From: Okeania sp034190295
GTDB lineage: Bacteria; Cyanobacteriota; Cyanobacteriia; Cyanobacteriales; Microcoleaceae
Length of the DNA stretch: 64,000 bases
Assembly (NCBI GenBank): GCA_034190295.1
Contig: JAXHSW010000009.1
Location: 21,962-85,961 of the forward strand
Direction: 5' to 3'
The notes under the pieces were generated by a model. It was not told the origin of the DNA. It saw only the letters and a list, made by a program, of their open reading frames with translations, and did no database searches. Below are positions 36,186-46,142 of this stretch, piece after piece (positions within the stretch are counted from its first letter, which is position 1; each line of letters opens with the position of its first letter). Position numbers and translations under genes: made by a program.

Positions 36186-37959
36186 TTATTTTATTCTCCT
36201 GTTTTTGAGTTTGTGCTAGTTGAAAAGGAACAATAGAAAATACTTTATTTTCGTCATAAAGTTTGAGCATTTCTTGAGTAACTTTTTCCCAATATAATTG
36301 GTCTACTTTTTGTGAACGCCCAAAAGGTTGCAATAAACGATTTAAACACAGTACCAACCACTCACCACCTGCAAAAAACTCACCCAGTATTTCGCGATTA
36401 TAAATCCACATATGCACACAAGCTGCTGCTGCGTGTAAAGCACAGTAATTTTTCGCTATTTCAAATAATTCTGGTGACTGGTCGTGACCAAACTCAAATG
36501 CTGAATTAGCAATTAGTTCGTCGTGAGCGTTTACTTCTGCAATAACACACTCAGTCAGTGCAGTAATTTGCTCTAAAACTTTAGTGTTTAAATTATCAGT
36601 TTTTAAATCTTTTAACTGTTCTAACGCAATTTCTAATCCTTGTAAAGCATCATCAGCACCCCGCCCTACAATTTCCAGTTTTTCTGGTTCAAAAGTAGGC
36701 AATTGTTTCTCCAAGGAAAAGATTATTTCCAGACGAGATTTAATTGCTTCCATCTTAGCAGAATTTCGTCGAGAACGATGTTTTGTCAACTGACGAAACT
36801 GTAAAATTAGAGAATGCAAATTAACAGTTGTACTTCCATCAAATACACTAATAATTGAATTATCTCTCAGCACTTTTTGGAATATTCCCCAGTCATGTTC
36901 TTCCCGCATATAAAAGCGAGAACCTAACACTGATGAAATATTATTAATCATTGTTTCTAACTGAACAGTAACAAAATATTTCACCACTGCTGCCCAAACA
37001 CTAAATTGTTGAGGAATAACATGAAATCCTCTTGCTGCTCCAATAGTTTCACAATCACAAATTAATAGGTCTAAAAAAGCATCTACCAGAATTTTCCTAG
37101 GTTGAGGAATATCAAAAACTGTTTTATTATAAATGACCCGATTAATCGCAAATTTTAATGTAGTTCTTAAAGCTGTATCTGCTGCTCCATGAGAAAAAGC
37201 TGCACACAAAGTTCGGGTAATTTGAAATCCTTTCAGAGCTACTTCTAGACCTGCTCCTTCTCCCTTAATCAACATATCTTCTGGAACAAAACAATCCTTA
37301 AAACCTATCCCACTCATATCAGAAGCACGAATTCCATGAGTAAGAATTTTTGGTAAATTATAGTAACTATCTGGGTCTAGTCGGCTTTTTTCTACCATAA
37401 ACAAAGAAAGACCCCTAGCCCCTCCATCTTTTTGGTCAGTCTTTGCTAATATATAAGATACTCCAGAAATAGTTGCACGATTTATCGGCCACTTTTCCCC
37501 ATTAAGTAGATAACCCCCAGGAACTTTTGTTGCGGTCAAATCTCCACCAATGAGGTCAGCACCATGTTCCTTCTCTGAGTAACCAAGGCACATTGTCCCA
37601 TGTTCGTCCTTAATATAAGTTGCTAACTTTTGCTTTTGTTCCTCTGTACCTGCCATCCAGGTAATAAAAGACCAAAACATAGTAGTAAAAGCAATTCCAA
37701 TTGTTTGGTCGCGCCTACACAAAACTCTAACGAAGGCCACAAACTCTTCAAAAGAAGTAAACTCTCCCCCACAATTAACAGGAATATAGTAATGTTGTAG
37801 CTTCCAATTATAGAGCCATTCAATTTCCGGATGTGGAAATTCTTCACTCTCATCAATCTCAATCACTCTCTTGAAAGACATTGTACTGTCTGGATTTTCT
37901 GGATCGCCGAGAGCACGCTCTAATTCTTCAGCTACCCAATATTGCTTGAGTTTATCCAT
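36157..37959 (-). CDS. Acyl-CoA (acyl-ACP) dehydrogenase family protein
   Basis: A flavin-dependent dehydrogenase of 600 residues from the ATG at 37959 (MDKLKQYWVAEELERAL), which has an AGGAG site; the longer frame from 38010 is not needed. ACAD blocks include CLGYSEKEHGADLIGG, GGYLLNGEKWPINRAT, SGIGFKDCFVPEDMLI and a C-terminal helical domain. It is longer than ordinary ACADs (about 380), with an extra C-terminal region. In this context it would act on the ACP-bound acyl chain, for example making an alpha,beta double bond; the bond position is inference. It is co-transcribed with the FAAL and ACP genes. Confidence 0.88.
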   Translation of the reverse strand: MDKLKQYWVAEELERALGDPENPDSTMSFKRVIEIDESEEFPHPEIEWLYNWKLQHYYIPVNCGGEFTSFEEFVAFVRVLCRRDQTIGIAFTTMFWSFITWMAGTEEQKQKLATYIKDEHGTMCLGYSEKEHGADLIGGDLTATKVPGGYLLNGEKWPINRATISGVSYILAKTDQKDGGARGLSLFMVEKSRLDPDSYYNLPKILTHGIRASDMSGIGFKDCFVPEDMLIKGEGAGLEVALKGFQITRTLCAAFSHGAADTALRTTLKFAINRVIYNKTVFDIPQPRKILVDAFLDLLICDCETIGAARGFHVIPQQFSVWAAVVKYFVTVQLETMINNISSVLGSRFYMREEHDWGIFQKVLRDNSIISVFDGSTTVNLHSLILQFRQLTKHRSRRNSAKMEAIKSRLEIIFSLEKQLPTFEPEKLEIVGRGADDALQGLEIALEQLKDLKTDNLNTKVLEQITALTECVIAEVNAHDELIANSAFEFGHDQSPELFEIAKNYCALHAAAACVHMWIYNREILGEFFAGGEWLVLCLNRLLQPFGRSQKVDQLYWEKVTQEMLKLYDENKVFSIVPFQLAQTQKQENKINASSELQHA

Positions 37960-37976
37960 GCTAAATCTCCTAAATT

Positions 37977-38030
37977 TTTTGTAGGGGCGAATGGCATTGG
38001 CTAACGCCAAGCTCCGCTAACGCCCTCGCT
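37977..38030. repeat. Short GTAGGGGCGAATGGCATT repeat between FAAL and ACAD
   Basis: GTAGGGGCGAATGGCATTGG followed by AACGCCAAGCTCCGCTAACG, the same family as at 35578 and 40560. Confidence 0.6.
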
Positions 38031-38116
38031 AAAACTAACCAGTTACAAAATCCTAAAAGCCTGACTAACCAATACTTTTGACTTTTAAATTTTGACTTTT
38101 GACTTCTATGTAGCCC

Positions 38117-39934
38117 CTACGAGCTATTTTTCACTTGAGATGCTAATGACTCAATTTCTTCTTGTAACTTTCGATACTTGGAGGTGAGTTGAGGATTTTC
38201 GCTCCAGTCATATATCACGTCCAGGGTTCCGGCCAAAAAATTGGAACGACAAGCACGACGTTGAATCTTGCCACTAGCAGTCTTGAGAATATTTCCTGGT
38301 TTAGCCAAAATCACAGCATAAGCTTGTAATTCATGGTCCTCTGAAACAGCTTGACGGATATCATTGATGACTTTCTCCGTATCCAAATCTTGAGTACGAC
38401 GCTCTACCTCTTGCACAATAACCAAATGTTCATCACCCCTAACTTCCACAGAAAAAGCAGCACCATAATCTGGACGAAGTGCCGGGTGAACCTGTTGTAC
38501 CGTCCACTCAATATCTTGGGGATAGTGATTTGTACCTCGGATAATGATTAAATCTTTAATCCTACCCGTAATATACAACTCCCCATCTTTGAGAAATCCC
38601 AAGTCCCCAGTCCGTAAAAACGGACCCTCTCCGCTATCTTTGATGTAACCTTGGAATGTTTCCTTAGTAGCTTCCGGACGTTCCCAGTAACCTTGAGCTA
38701 CACTAGGGTCTGATACCCAAATTTCTCCCACCTCATCACTAGCACATTTTGTGAAAGTTTCTGGATTAACAATAGCTACCTGAGTTTCACAAACTAAGCG
38801 ACCACAAGATGGATAAGCTCTTACCCCCGTTGCATCGGGAGAAACTTTGACAATTTTATTTTTTTCTACTAGAGCTGTTGCATCTATAGTGCAAAGTACC
38901 GGGTCTGTAAGTTTAGGTTTAGCTGAAACCAGTAAAGTATCTTCTGCTAGTCCATAACATGGAGCAAAAGCATTCCAACGAAAACCACTAGCTGAGAAAG
39001 TTCCGTAGAAACTCTCCATCACTTTTGGGTTAATAGGTTCCGCCGCATTACCTGCTGCTTCCCAATTACTCAGGTCCAAAGTAGATAATTGTTTTGGCTT
39101 AACTCGGCGAACACAAAGGTCATAAGCAAAATTAGGTGCTTGAGAGTGGGTCGCCTTGTAATTTGACATAGCTTGCAGCCATCTCAGGGGTTGCTTCACA
39201 AATGAGAATGGGGACATTATGTAGCATGGAGTTCCATTGTATAGAGGTTCCATCATTCCTTCCACTAACCCATAATCGTGAAAGAAAGGCATCCAGGTAA
39301 TAGTTTTACTTTCTGGGGTGTATCCACAAGCTCTCTGTAAATAGCTTAAGTGGTGAATCAAGTTTTTGTGGGTCAGCATTACCCCTTTTGGAGTAGAAGT
39401 AGAACCAGAGGTATACTGCAAATATGCTAGTGTATCGCTAGTAATACCTGGGTCTTTCCATTCCTGAGCTATTTCTAGATCGACAGATTCAGTATCTATC
39501 CAGCGCATTGTCTCAAATTCAGGAAATTCATCAGCCACTTCTTCTACAAGGGAAATAATTGTGGCCGTTGTCAGAACTATGGAAGCTTGAGCATCTTGAA
39601 CGATCGCTCTGAGTCTTGGCAAGGTTCGTTTGAGACGACCTGCTTCTGGAGGAGGTACTGGAATTGCAATGACCCCAGAATATAGACAACTACAAAAAGC
39701 TGCTATTGCTTCTAGTCCTTGTGGATAGAGGAGTAAGCCTCGTTCTCCTTTGACTTCATGTTTTTGTAACAATGCTGCAATAGCTCGTACTCGATGCTCT
39801 AGTGAAGAGTATGTAAAATTTTCCCCTTCTTTTTTACCGTCAACCAAAAAAGTGTATGCTAATTTTTCTGGTTGTTCTGTTGATAAAGTCTGAAGTAGGT
39901 CTATTAGGGTAGAATATTTCAATGTCTCACTCAT
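38117..39934 (-). CDS. Fatty acyl-AMP ligase (FAAL)
   Basis: An ANL-superfamily enzyme that activates a free fatty acid as acyl-AMP and passes it to an acyl carrier protein rather than to CoA. The 605-residue product has YLQYTSGSTSTPKGVMLTH (171-189), TWMPFFHDYGLVEGMMEPL, CYGLAEDTLLVS, LRTGDLGFLKDGELYITGR and the C-terminal Lys segment LKTASGKIQRRACR. The TWMPFFHD-GL and SGFRWNAFAPCYGLAE blocks are typical of FAALs rather than acyl-CoA ligases. The gene heads the minus-strand run FAAL, ACAD, ACP, MBOAT. Confidence 0.94.
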   Translation of the reverse strand: MSETLKYSTLIDLLQTLSTEQPEKLAYTFLVDGKKEGENFTYSSLEHRVRAIAALLQKHEVKGERGLLLYPQGLEAIAAFCSCLYSGVIAIPVPPPEAGRLKRTLPRLRAIVQDAQASIVLTTATIISLVEEVADEFPEFETMRWIDTESVDLEIAQEWKDPGITSDTLAYLQYTSGSTSTPKGVMLTHKNLIHHLSYLQRACGYTPESKTITWMPFFHDYGLVEGMMEPLYNGTPCYIMSPFSFVKQPLRWLQAMSNYKATHSQAPNFAYDLCVRRVKPKQLSTLDLSNWEAAGNAAEPINPKVMESFYGTFSASGFRWNAFAPCYGLAEDTLLVSAKPKLTDPVLCTIDATALVEKNKIVKVSPDATGVRAYPSCGRLVCETQVAIVNPETFTKCASDEVGEIWVSDPSVAQGYWERPEATKETFQGYIKDSGEGPFLRTGDLGFLKDGELYITGRIKDLIIIRGTNHYPQDIEWTVQQVHPALRPDYGAAFSVEVRGDEHLVIVQEVERRTQDLDTEKVINDIRQAVSEDHELQAYAVILAKPGNILKTASGKIQRRACRSNFLAGTLDVIYDWSENPQLTSKYRKLQEEIESLASQVKNSS

Positions 39935-40842
39935 TAGAATAGGAGAAGTATTGACTCATTTTATATATTATTCAGATATTTAAGATATTATTTGGTTATC
40001 TGGATTGGACTAAGGATTTTACTTGAGATTATTGATCTTTAAGTAATACAGATACATCAAGCCCGGCAATTCCCGGCAAAAATAGGGAAAACCGTTCATA
40101 GCAGTGTGACGGCAGAACCATCGACACTGGCGGTATCGCGCAATGCTTTGAGCAATATCCCCAAAGCGCTATTCCAATCTCTCGGCAGTATTTTACCGCA
40201 ATGCGGACATTTAAAATGCTTTGAGCCTCCTAGATTTTAATGAACACCACCTATTAGAATGTAATTTTAGTGACACTTACTTATTTTGCTTGAGCCTCAA
40301 AGCTTAAATAAAGCGCTGCAATAAGTGGGTTATTAACTATGAGGTGGTAATTTTTTTTACTATTTCCTTAGCCAATCTGTTTTATTTTGGCATAAGTAGA
40401 TCGACGATGGCAACTTTTAGGTTGGTTCTTTACAGAATCTTTAAGTAAGTGGATAGAATTACATGGAATTTTACATTCTGTAAGCCATTTCAGCGATCGC
40501 TACCGACCCCTGTTTGCGCAGCATGACAAAGGTTAAGCCAGAGGCTTGAAATAATCAAGAGGGCGAATACCAAATAATCAACAGGGCGAATACCATTCGC
40601 CCCTACTTCTGACCTGCGCGTAGCGCTATACATACTTGGTCAATCGTCTCAAGATTCTATATTTTAGATAAAAATATCGGCTTTGTTGAGAATTTTATAG
40701 TAGTCGAAGGAAAGGGTGCGGACAGATCGACAGCTTAAAACTCAGACAACGTAATATTTTTCCTTGTTTATTCTGCTATATAATTATTCCTGAGTAAATA
40801 TTATCTATAATTTGATGAGTTAAAGTAAAACTTTATTTTCCA
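39935..40842. other. Spacer upstream of FAAL with tnpB fragment and repeats
   Basis: About 900 bp. It holds a short tnpB 3' remnant (40096-40234), a GAATACCATTCGCCCCTAC repeat (about 40560-40610) and presumably the divergent promoters of the FAAL gene and the small membrane protein. Confidence 0.5.
40096..40234 (-). pseudogene. C-terminal fragment of a TnpB-like transposase
   Basis: The minus strand reads GGSKHFKCPHCGKILPRDW, then NSALGILLKALRDTASVDG and a stop. This matches a zinc-ribbon CPxCG plus the RuvC-III region of IS200/IS605 TnpB proteins. Only about 45 codons remain. It is of a different type from the intact tnpB at 8255, which lacks the zinc ribbon. Confidence 0.5.
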
Positions 40843-41172
40843 ATGAATAATTACAGCAATAATAACTTTCAAAAAAATCCCGAAGCAGACGAGGGATATG
40901 TACCAAATGTATTAAACCCTCTATCTAATATTTTCAAATCACTTCAAGGTTTTTATCACCAATTTTTAAAATGGTTTAAGGAACAGCCTCAATGGGCAAA
41001 AATTCTAAGTTTAATTATTATTCCTCTATTCATAATCAAGATGTTAGAGGCGATTATCAGTTTAGTTTCTTTATTGATTACTATAGCTGTATTTGGAGGA
41101 GCGATTTATATAGGATATAAATTTTTATTCTTACCTAATTATTCAGAAACAGGTAAAAAAAATGACAGTTGA
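40843..41172 (+). CDS. Small membrane protein of unknown function
   Basis: A 109-residue protein starting MNNYSNNNFQKNPEADEGYV. The N-terminal 50 residues are polar, followed by two hydrophobic segments (about 51-70 and 74-95) and a short charged tail. No family is recognised. Codon use fits the neighbours and it stands alone before the RDD/pentapeptide gene, so it is probably real but modestly supported. Confidence 0.55.
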   Translation: MNNYSNNNFQKNPEADEGYVPNVLNPLSNIFKSLQGFYHQFLKWFKEQPQWAKILSLIIIPLFIIKMLEAIISLVSLLITIAVFGGAIYIGYKFLFLPNYSETGKKNDS

Positions 41173-41641
41173 AAATAGAAATTAATTACGATCCTTGTGG
41201 GAAATTATTAGTAATTAACAATTTAAAAAGATTATATATGTAATTTAAAGACGAGTACTAAATTTTTTTGCGGTATTAATCTAGATAAAATCTTCTCAAT
41301 TAGATTAATTCAAGTATTTATCTAATGTTAAAGAAACTGTCAAAGCATTAGTTTGACCACAAAAAAATAATAGTAGATATTATTTCTGCGATCGTTTACC
41401 AAAACTGTATAAATTAATTACAGGTGTTATCTGTTAACAAGATTTAGACAGAACGGATAAGTTGGGAAAGTATGGGAAATATAAATATAGAACCAGTTAA
41501 AATGTGATATTAGCTCCTTATTTGTTCCTAGTTAGGAAAGAAAAAAAAGGGTAAAAATAGGTAGCCTTAATAGTAATACCATACTTAACGGTACAAAATA
41601 ATTAGTCTCAAAGTTGAGAATACTAGAATAAGCACATCAAT
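41173..41641. other. Spacer with no recognised feature
   Basis: About 470 bp, AT-rich. It should contain the promoter of the following gene. I see no repeat copy, RNA or clear terminator. Confidence 0.4.
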
Positions 41642-43792
41642 ATGACAAGCCCAACTTTTGGTTCAGATATTTCAGATATTAATAATAGTAATAACCCAGA
41701 GGCATCGTGGCAGCCAAAATCCAAGCAACTACCTATCTGGGTCCGTAGATGTGGCGCTTGGACTACAGAAGTATCCCTGGTTGTACTTAGTGGAATAATT
41801 CCTTATGGCCTTGGTCACTTGGCTAATAATATAGGCACCAAATCTGTTCCACTCAACCCAGTAGTAGCAACAACTACAGAAGCAATTGCCAATACTTTAA
41901 GAATTCCTTTACGAAACCGTTATCAGAAAGTAACCCCTCTGACTAATTTATTTTGGTCTGGAGCATTATTAGCTCCTGTCGCAATTGTCGGTTGGCAGTT
42001 ATTTTTGTTAGCTATAACAGGTCAAACCTTGCCTAAGCGTTGGTTTGAAATCAGAGTTGTCACAGCTTTAGGAACTGCTCCAGGCTGGAGAAAAACCTTA
42101 GTCCGTGAGGGTTTTGGGAAGTGGGGATTACCTGTAGGAACTGCTTACTTGGTTTGGTATCTCGCTGGAGCATTTCCTTCTTTAGTAATTCTATTAGGAT
42201 TGTCAGGATTAGCATTATTAGGTGATATTTCTTTGATTCGTTTCAATAAACTACGTCGCACAGGACACGATCGCTTAGGAGATACTTTTGTTGTAGATGC
42301 TCGCTCTGGCCAATTAGACTCTAATCCTTTCAATTTTATTGATTCTCAGACACAAGCTTCTACAGCAGCAATTGTTACTACTCACAAAAAATCAGAAGGT
42401 TTTCATCTTTGGCCTTGGATACGCAAAAATCCAGGTATGACTTTACTGACGATAACTGGTATAGGTCTGGTCTCGGTTTTGGGGACAATTTTTGGAACTC
42501 AAGTTTATATTCAAAATCAAGCAAATTCGCGGGAGTTTAAACAACAAGATAATGATATGTTTTTAGCTCTTGTCAATAAATTGTCTCTGACTTCGGCTAA
42601 ACCTCAACAACGACGAGTGGCAGTTTTAGCCTTGGGTTCTAGTAAAGATCCTCGTGCCATACCATTATTAGTAAATTTATTGGGGCAAGAAAATGAACCA
42701 AGTATACTTGATGGAATTCAACAATCTTTAGTCAGTGCTGGACCAACAGTAATACCGGAACTACGTCGCTTAAATCAAGCTATCAAAAACGATCTAGATT
42801 CTCTAAGCTATGGAGGTAACTCTCAAGAACAGCTTTTGGTATCTCTACGACTACGAGCTACTCAAAAGGCGATCGCTAAAGTTCTCAAAGTTTACGGTGG
42901 GTCAGTTAAAGAGGCTGACTTAAGTGGTGTCGATTTAGGTCAGAGAACTTCTGGCCCGGCTAGCTTTACTTTGATCTTAGAAAATACTGATTTGTCTGGG
43001 GTGAAATTTAGAGGTGCTACTCTGAATCAGGCTAGTTTTAAGAATAGTCGTTTTTATGGACCAGGAAAAGATAATCGCTTAGGGACTTTTGATGATTTGA
43101 TTGCCGATTTGAGTGGGGCAAATCTGATCGAAAGCAATTTAACAGGTGCGGTATTTGGTCCAGTGGTGATGCAGCGTACAGACTTATTTAGAGCAATTCT
43201 AAATAAAGCAAAAATGCCTGATTCGGTTCTGACAGAGGCCAACTTAAGCAGTGCTAAGTTAATTGAAACTGATTTACAGCGAGCAAATTTAACAGGAGCA
43301 AGTTTGACTGGTGCAGATTTAGGAAGTGCTAATTTATCAGAAGCTAATTTACGCAGAGCTAATTTGAGTAAAGTTAAGGCTGAAGGAGCTAACTTTCAAT
43401 CATCTAATTTAATGGAGTCTAATTGGCAAGGAGCAAATTTATCAGGGGCAAACTTCAGTAGAACTAATTTAAGAAAAGCAGATTTGAGTTTAGCCCAACT
43501 AACTAATGTTAATTTTCGCAATGCTCAACTACAAAATGCTAATTTACGAAACGCAGATTTGAGTTTGGCAGATTTACGAGGAGCAAATTTGAGTGGAACT
43601 GATTTAAAAGGAGCTAAATTAGTAACTCCAAAACCGGCTCAATTAGATCAATTTTTGGCAAATCCACTTGATACATTCAAATCGGATCATTTAAGGGGAG
43701 TTAATTTTAATTTGGCCAAAAACTTAGACCCTAATCAAATTAATTACATCTGTAAACAGGGGGGTATTCACGAGCAATGTACTAATAATTGA
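41642..43792 (+). CDS. RDD-domain membrane protein with HEAT-like segment and pentapeptide repeats
   Basis: A 716-residue modular protein. Residues of about 28-210 form an RDD-type membrane domain (VRRCGAWTTEVSLVV, TGQTLPKRWFEIRVV), and another membrane segment is at about 262-285. Residues of about 310-350 hold a HEAT-like repeat (RRVAVLALGSSKDPRAIPLL). Residues of about 420-665 are pentapeptide repeats of the A(N/D)LSG type forming a right-handed beta-helix. Such fusions are common in cyanobacteria; the role is unknown, perhaps as a membrane-attached scaffold. Confidence 0.85.
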   Translation: MTSPTFGSDISDINNSNNPEASWQPKSKQLPIWVRRCGAWTTEVSLVVLSGIIPYGLGHLANNIGTKSVPLNPVVATTTEAIANTLRIPLRNRYQKVTPLTNLFWSGALLAPVAIVGWQLFLLAITGQTLPKRWFEIRVVTALGTAPGWRKTLVREGFGKWGLPVGTAYLVWYLAGAFPSLVILLGLSGLALLGDISLIRFNKLRRTGHDRLGDTFVVDARSGQLDSNPFNFIDSQTQASTAAIVTTHKKSEGFHLWPWIRKNPGMTLLTITGIGLVSVLGTIFGTQVYIQNQANSREFKQQDNDMFLALVNKLSLTSAKPQQRRVAVLALGSSKDPRAIPLLVNLLGQENEPSILDGIQQSLVSAGPTVIPELRRLNQAIKNDLDSLSYGGNSQEQLLVSLRLRATQKAIAKVLKVYGGSVKEADLSGVDLGQRTSGPASFTLILENTDLSGVKFRGATLNQASFKNSRFYGPGKDNRLGTFDDLIADLSGANLIESNLTGAVFGPVVMQRTDLFRAILNKAKMPDSVLTEANLSSAKLIETDLQRANLTGASLTGADLGSANLSEANLRRANLSKVKAEGANFQSSNLMESNWQGANLSGANFSRTNLRKADLSLAQLTNVNFRNAQLQNANLRNADLSLADLRGANLSGTDLKGAKLVTPKPAQLDQFLANPLDTFKSDHLRGVNFNLAKNLDPNQINYICKQGGIHEQCTNN

Positions 43793-44090
43793 AGTAGCAC
43801 TCAGCAATCAGCGAGCCCCCTCCGGAGGAACTGCGTTAACGGTAATCAGCTTCTAGTTGCGTGTATAATCGGGTCGGGGTTTTAATCCACCATAAAAGGC
43901 GCACCACGCGCTTTTTCAAATATAGTGGGAGACCGAACCCTTGAATTTTTAGCGCTCCAGCTAAATGCTTCTTGCGGAGCATTCCGTAGGAGAAAGATAA
44001 GACAAGAAGGGCGTAGTTATGACAATTGGAGAATTTTTTTATGTTCAATTAAACGGATTTGATATAACTTTTGACTTTTGACTTTTAACT
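43793..44090. other. Repeat debris downstream of the RDD gene
   Basis: Contains CAGCAATCAGC, CCTCCGGAGGAACTGCGTTAAC and GGTCGGGGTTTTAATCC words seen in the interspersed repeats, plus TTGACTTTTAACTTTTGAC tracts. No gene is supported. Confidence 0.4.
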
Positions 44091-44097
44091 TTTGACT

Positions 44098-44140
44098 TAA
44101 AAAAAAATGAGAAACCCTAATTATTTTCAGGGCTTCTCAT
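44098..44140 (-). terminator. Rho-independent terminator of fba
   Basis: On the minus strand ATGAGAAGCCCT pairs with AGGGTTTCTCAT (12 bp, one G-U) around a 10-nt loop, followed by a run of about nine T. It lies 36 bp past the fba stop codon. Confidence 0.85.
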
Positions 44141-44176
44141 AAACTAAATTAATAAACTAATTAGATATTTCAGAAA

Positions 44177-45256
44177 TTAGACTGCAACTGCTTTTTTAGT
44201 AGTAGCAGCTAATTCTCCACTAGCATATTTAGCAGCAAACTCATCCAAAGTTTGAACCTTAATTTTACTAGCATTACCAGCAGTACCAAACTGTTGATAG
44301 CGATCGGCACAAACCTGCTTCATGTACTTGATAGAAGGCTTCATAAAGTGACGAGGGTCAAAGTTAGAAGGATCTTGAACAGCAGCTTCACGAATAGCAG
44401 CAGTAATGGCCAAACGGTTATCAGTATCGATATTTACCTTACGAACACCACTCTTGATTCCTTTTTGAATTTCTTCTACAGGTACACCATAAGTTTCTGG
44501 AATTGAACCACCATATTTGTTGATCATTTCCAACAAGTCTTGAGGGACAGAAGAAGAACCATGCATAACCAAGTGAGTATTGGGTAGGCGACGGTGAATT
44601 TCTTCAATGCGGCTAATAGCTAGAATTTCTCCTGTAGGTTTACGGGTAAACTTGTAAGCACCATGGCTAGTACCAATAGCAACTGCTAGAGCATCTACTT
44701 GGGTACGTTCTACAAATTCTACTGCTTCATCTGGGTCTGTCAAAAGTTGTTCGCGAGAAAGGACGCCTTCTGCACCATGACCATCTTCTTTATCGCCCAT
44801 ACCAGTTTCCAGAGAACCTAAGCAACCTAATTCTCCTTCTACACTTACACCAATGGAGTGAGCAACTTTAACTACTTCAGCAGTAACATTAACGTTATAG
44901 TCGAAGCTAGCAGGAGTCTTAGCATCTGCCTCTAGAGAACCATCCATCATCACGCTAGTGAAACCATGGCGCATAGCAGAATAGCAAGTAGAGGGTGCAT
45001 TACCGTGGTCTTGGTGCATGGCGATGGGAATATGAGGATATGTCTCTACGGCGGCTATAATTAAGTGACGTAGAAAAATTTCACCAGCATACTTACGCGC
45101 TCCACGAGAAGCTTGGAGAATTACAGGACTGTTTGTTTCATCAGCCGCCTGCATAATGGACTGAATTTGCTCCATGTTGTTGACATTATATGCAGGAATT
45201 CCATAACCGTTTTCTGCTGCGTGGTCTAATAATAACCGCATTGGTACGATAGCCAT
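44177..45256 (-). CDS. fbaA: Fructose-bisphosphate aldolase class II (Calvin cycle type)
   Basis: This zinc enzyme joins DHAP with glyceraldehyde-3-P or erythrose-4-P in the Calvin cycle and glycolysis. The 359-residue product starts MAIVPMRLLLDHAAENGYG behind an AGGAGG site. The zinc-binding His motif is IAMHQDHGNAPS near 80, then GFTSVMMDGS, VEGELGCLGS, a Gly/His loop AVAIGTSHGAYKF near 194 and LVMHGSSSVPQ near 232. A strong intrinsic terminator follows, so it is a single-gene unit. Confidence 0.97.
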   Translation of the reverse strand: MAIVPMRLLLDHAAENGYGIPAYNVNNMEQIQSIMQAADETNSPVILQASRGARKYAGEIFLRHLIIAAVETYPHIPIAMHQDHGNAPSTCYSAMRHGFTSVMMDGSLEADAKTPASFDYNVNVTAEVVKVAHSIGVSVEGELGCLGSLETGMGDKEDGHGAEGVLSREQLLTDPDEAVEFVERTQVDALAVAIGTSHGAYKFTRKPTGEILAISRIEEIHRRLPNTHLVMHGSSSVPQDLLEMINKYGGSIPETYGVPVEEIQKGIKSGVRKVNIDTDNRLAITAAIREAAVQDPSNFDPRHFMKPSIKYMKQVCADRYQQFGTAGNASKIKVQTLDEFAAKYASGELAATTKKAVAV

Positions 45257-45417
45257 ACCTTGTCCTCCTATATTTTTTGTTATTAGCCGATCGGTAAATT
45301 TGATTTACTTAAGTTTAAATCTTACGACAATATTAAGACAAATTGAAGATTCTGTCTATCTATACTAATATTTATATCTAAAAATTATGATAGTAAGTAA
45401 TATCTACCACTTTAACG

Positions 45418-45590
45418 TAGTCAGAAGTCAAAAATAAAAAGTCAGAAGTCAGAAGTTGACCCACCCCTAACCAAACCCACCCCCGCCCCTCCCAGGAGGG
45501 GAGCCAGCAGGGGAAGGGGATTTGAGCAAGGCTCCAAAAATATTTCGCCTTAAAAGACAGGTTGCGCGACCCAATTATTTTAATAAATAT
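45418..45590 (-). repeat. GGGTCTAAAACCCC-family copy upstream of fba
   Basis: GTCAGAAGTCAGAAGTTGAC, CCACCCCTAACC, CCCTCCCAGGAGGGGAG, GCTCCAAAAATATTTCGCC and ACCCAATTATTTTAATAAAT follow the order of the copy at 58055-58195. Confidence 0.65.
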
Positions 45591-45657
45591 AAAGGCAGAA
45601 ATTTTATAGGGCAGTGGTGAAGCTCTAAATTAATTATTTTTAATATTTTAATCTTAG

Positions 45658-45729
<72 letters not shown>

Positions 45730-45852
45730 TTGTTAATTTTGTTTTATTTCACACTTCCACTAACTATAGCATAGTCATAATTAATATTGCAAGAGGTTTC
45801 AGAAAAAAATTTGAGATATTGTGAAACCTTTATGGACAATTTAGTTTTTCTC

Positions 45853-45940
45853 TATTGAGGCTATTTGATTTTCTCCGATCGCCTACAAAGTTAGATTATC
45901 TCAATATTCGCCCAAATTTCTAGAGACAAAAGACTATATT
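45853..45940. repeat. 88-bp inverted repeat, copy 1
   Basis: It starts TATTGAGGCTATTTGATTTT and ends GACAAAAGACTATATT. Its reverse complement, with about 10 differences, is at 50689-50778, so the two copies flank the epimerase and CapA genes. Confidence 0.8.
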
Positions 45941-46142
45941 TAACTATATAAGACTATATTCCTATATATGATACATTATCAAATTTATAGCGAAGGGACT
46001 AATCAACACTAAGCTCGCTAACTATCAAATATACTATACCCCTAAATATGTAAGGATATTGATTAGTAAACTCTTCTGATAGTCAAGAGGTAAGCTGTAA
46101 AACATTACTTGTCGATCGCTACCAAATATATCATATCAAGCA

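Noticed and set aside
36312..36793. Plus-strand frames within the dehydrogenase gene
   Set aside because: They have no ribosome site or recognisable product and lie opposite a strong coding region.
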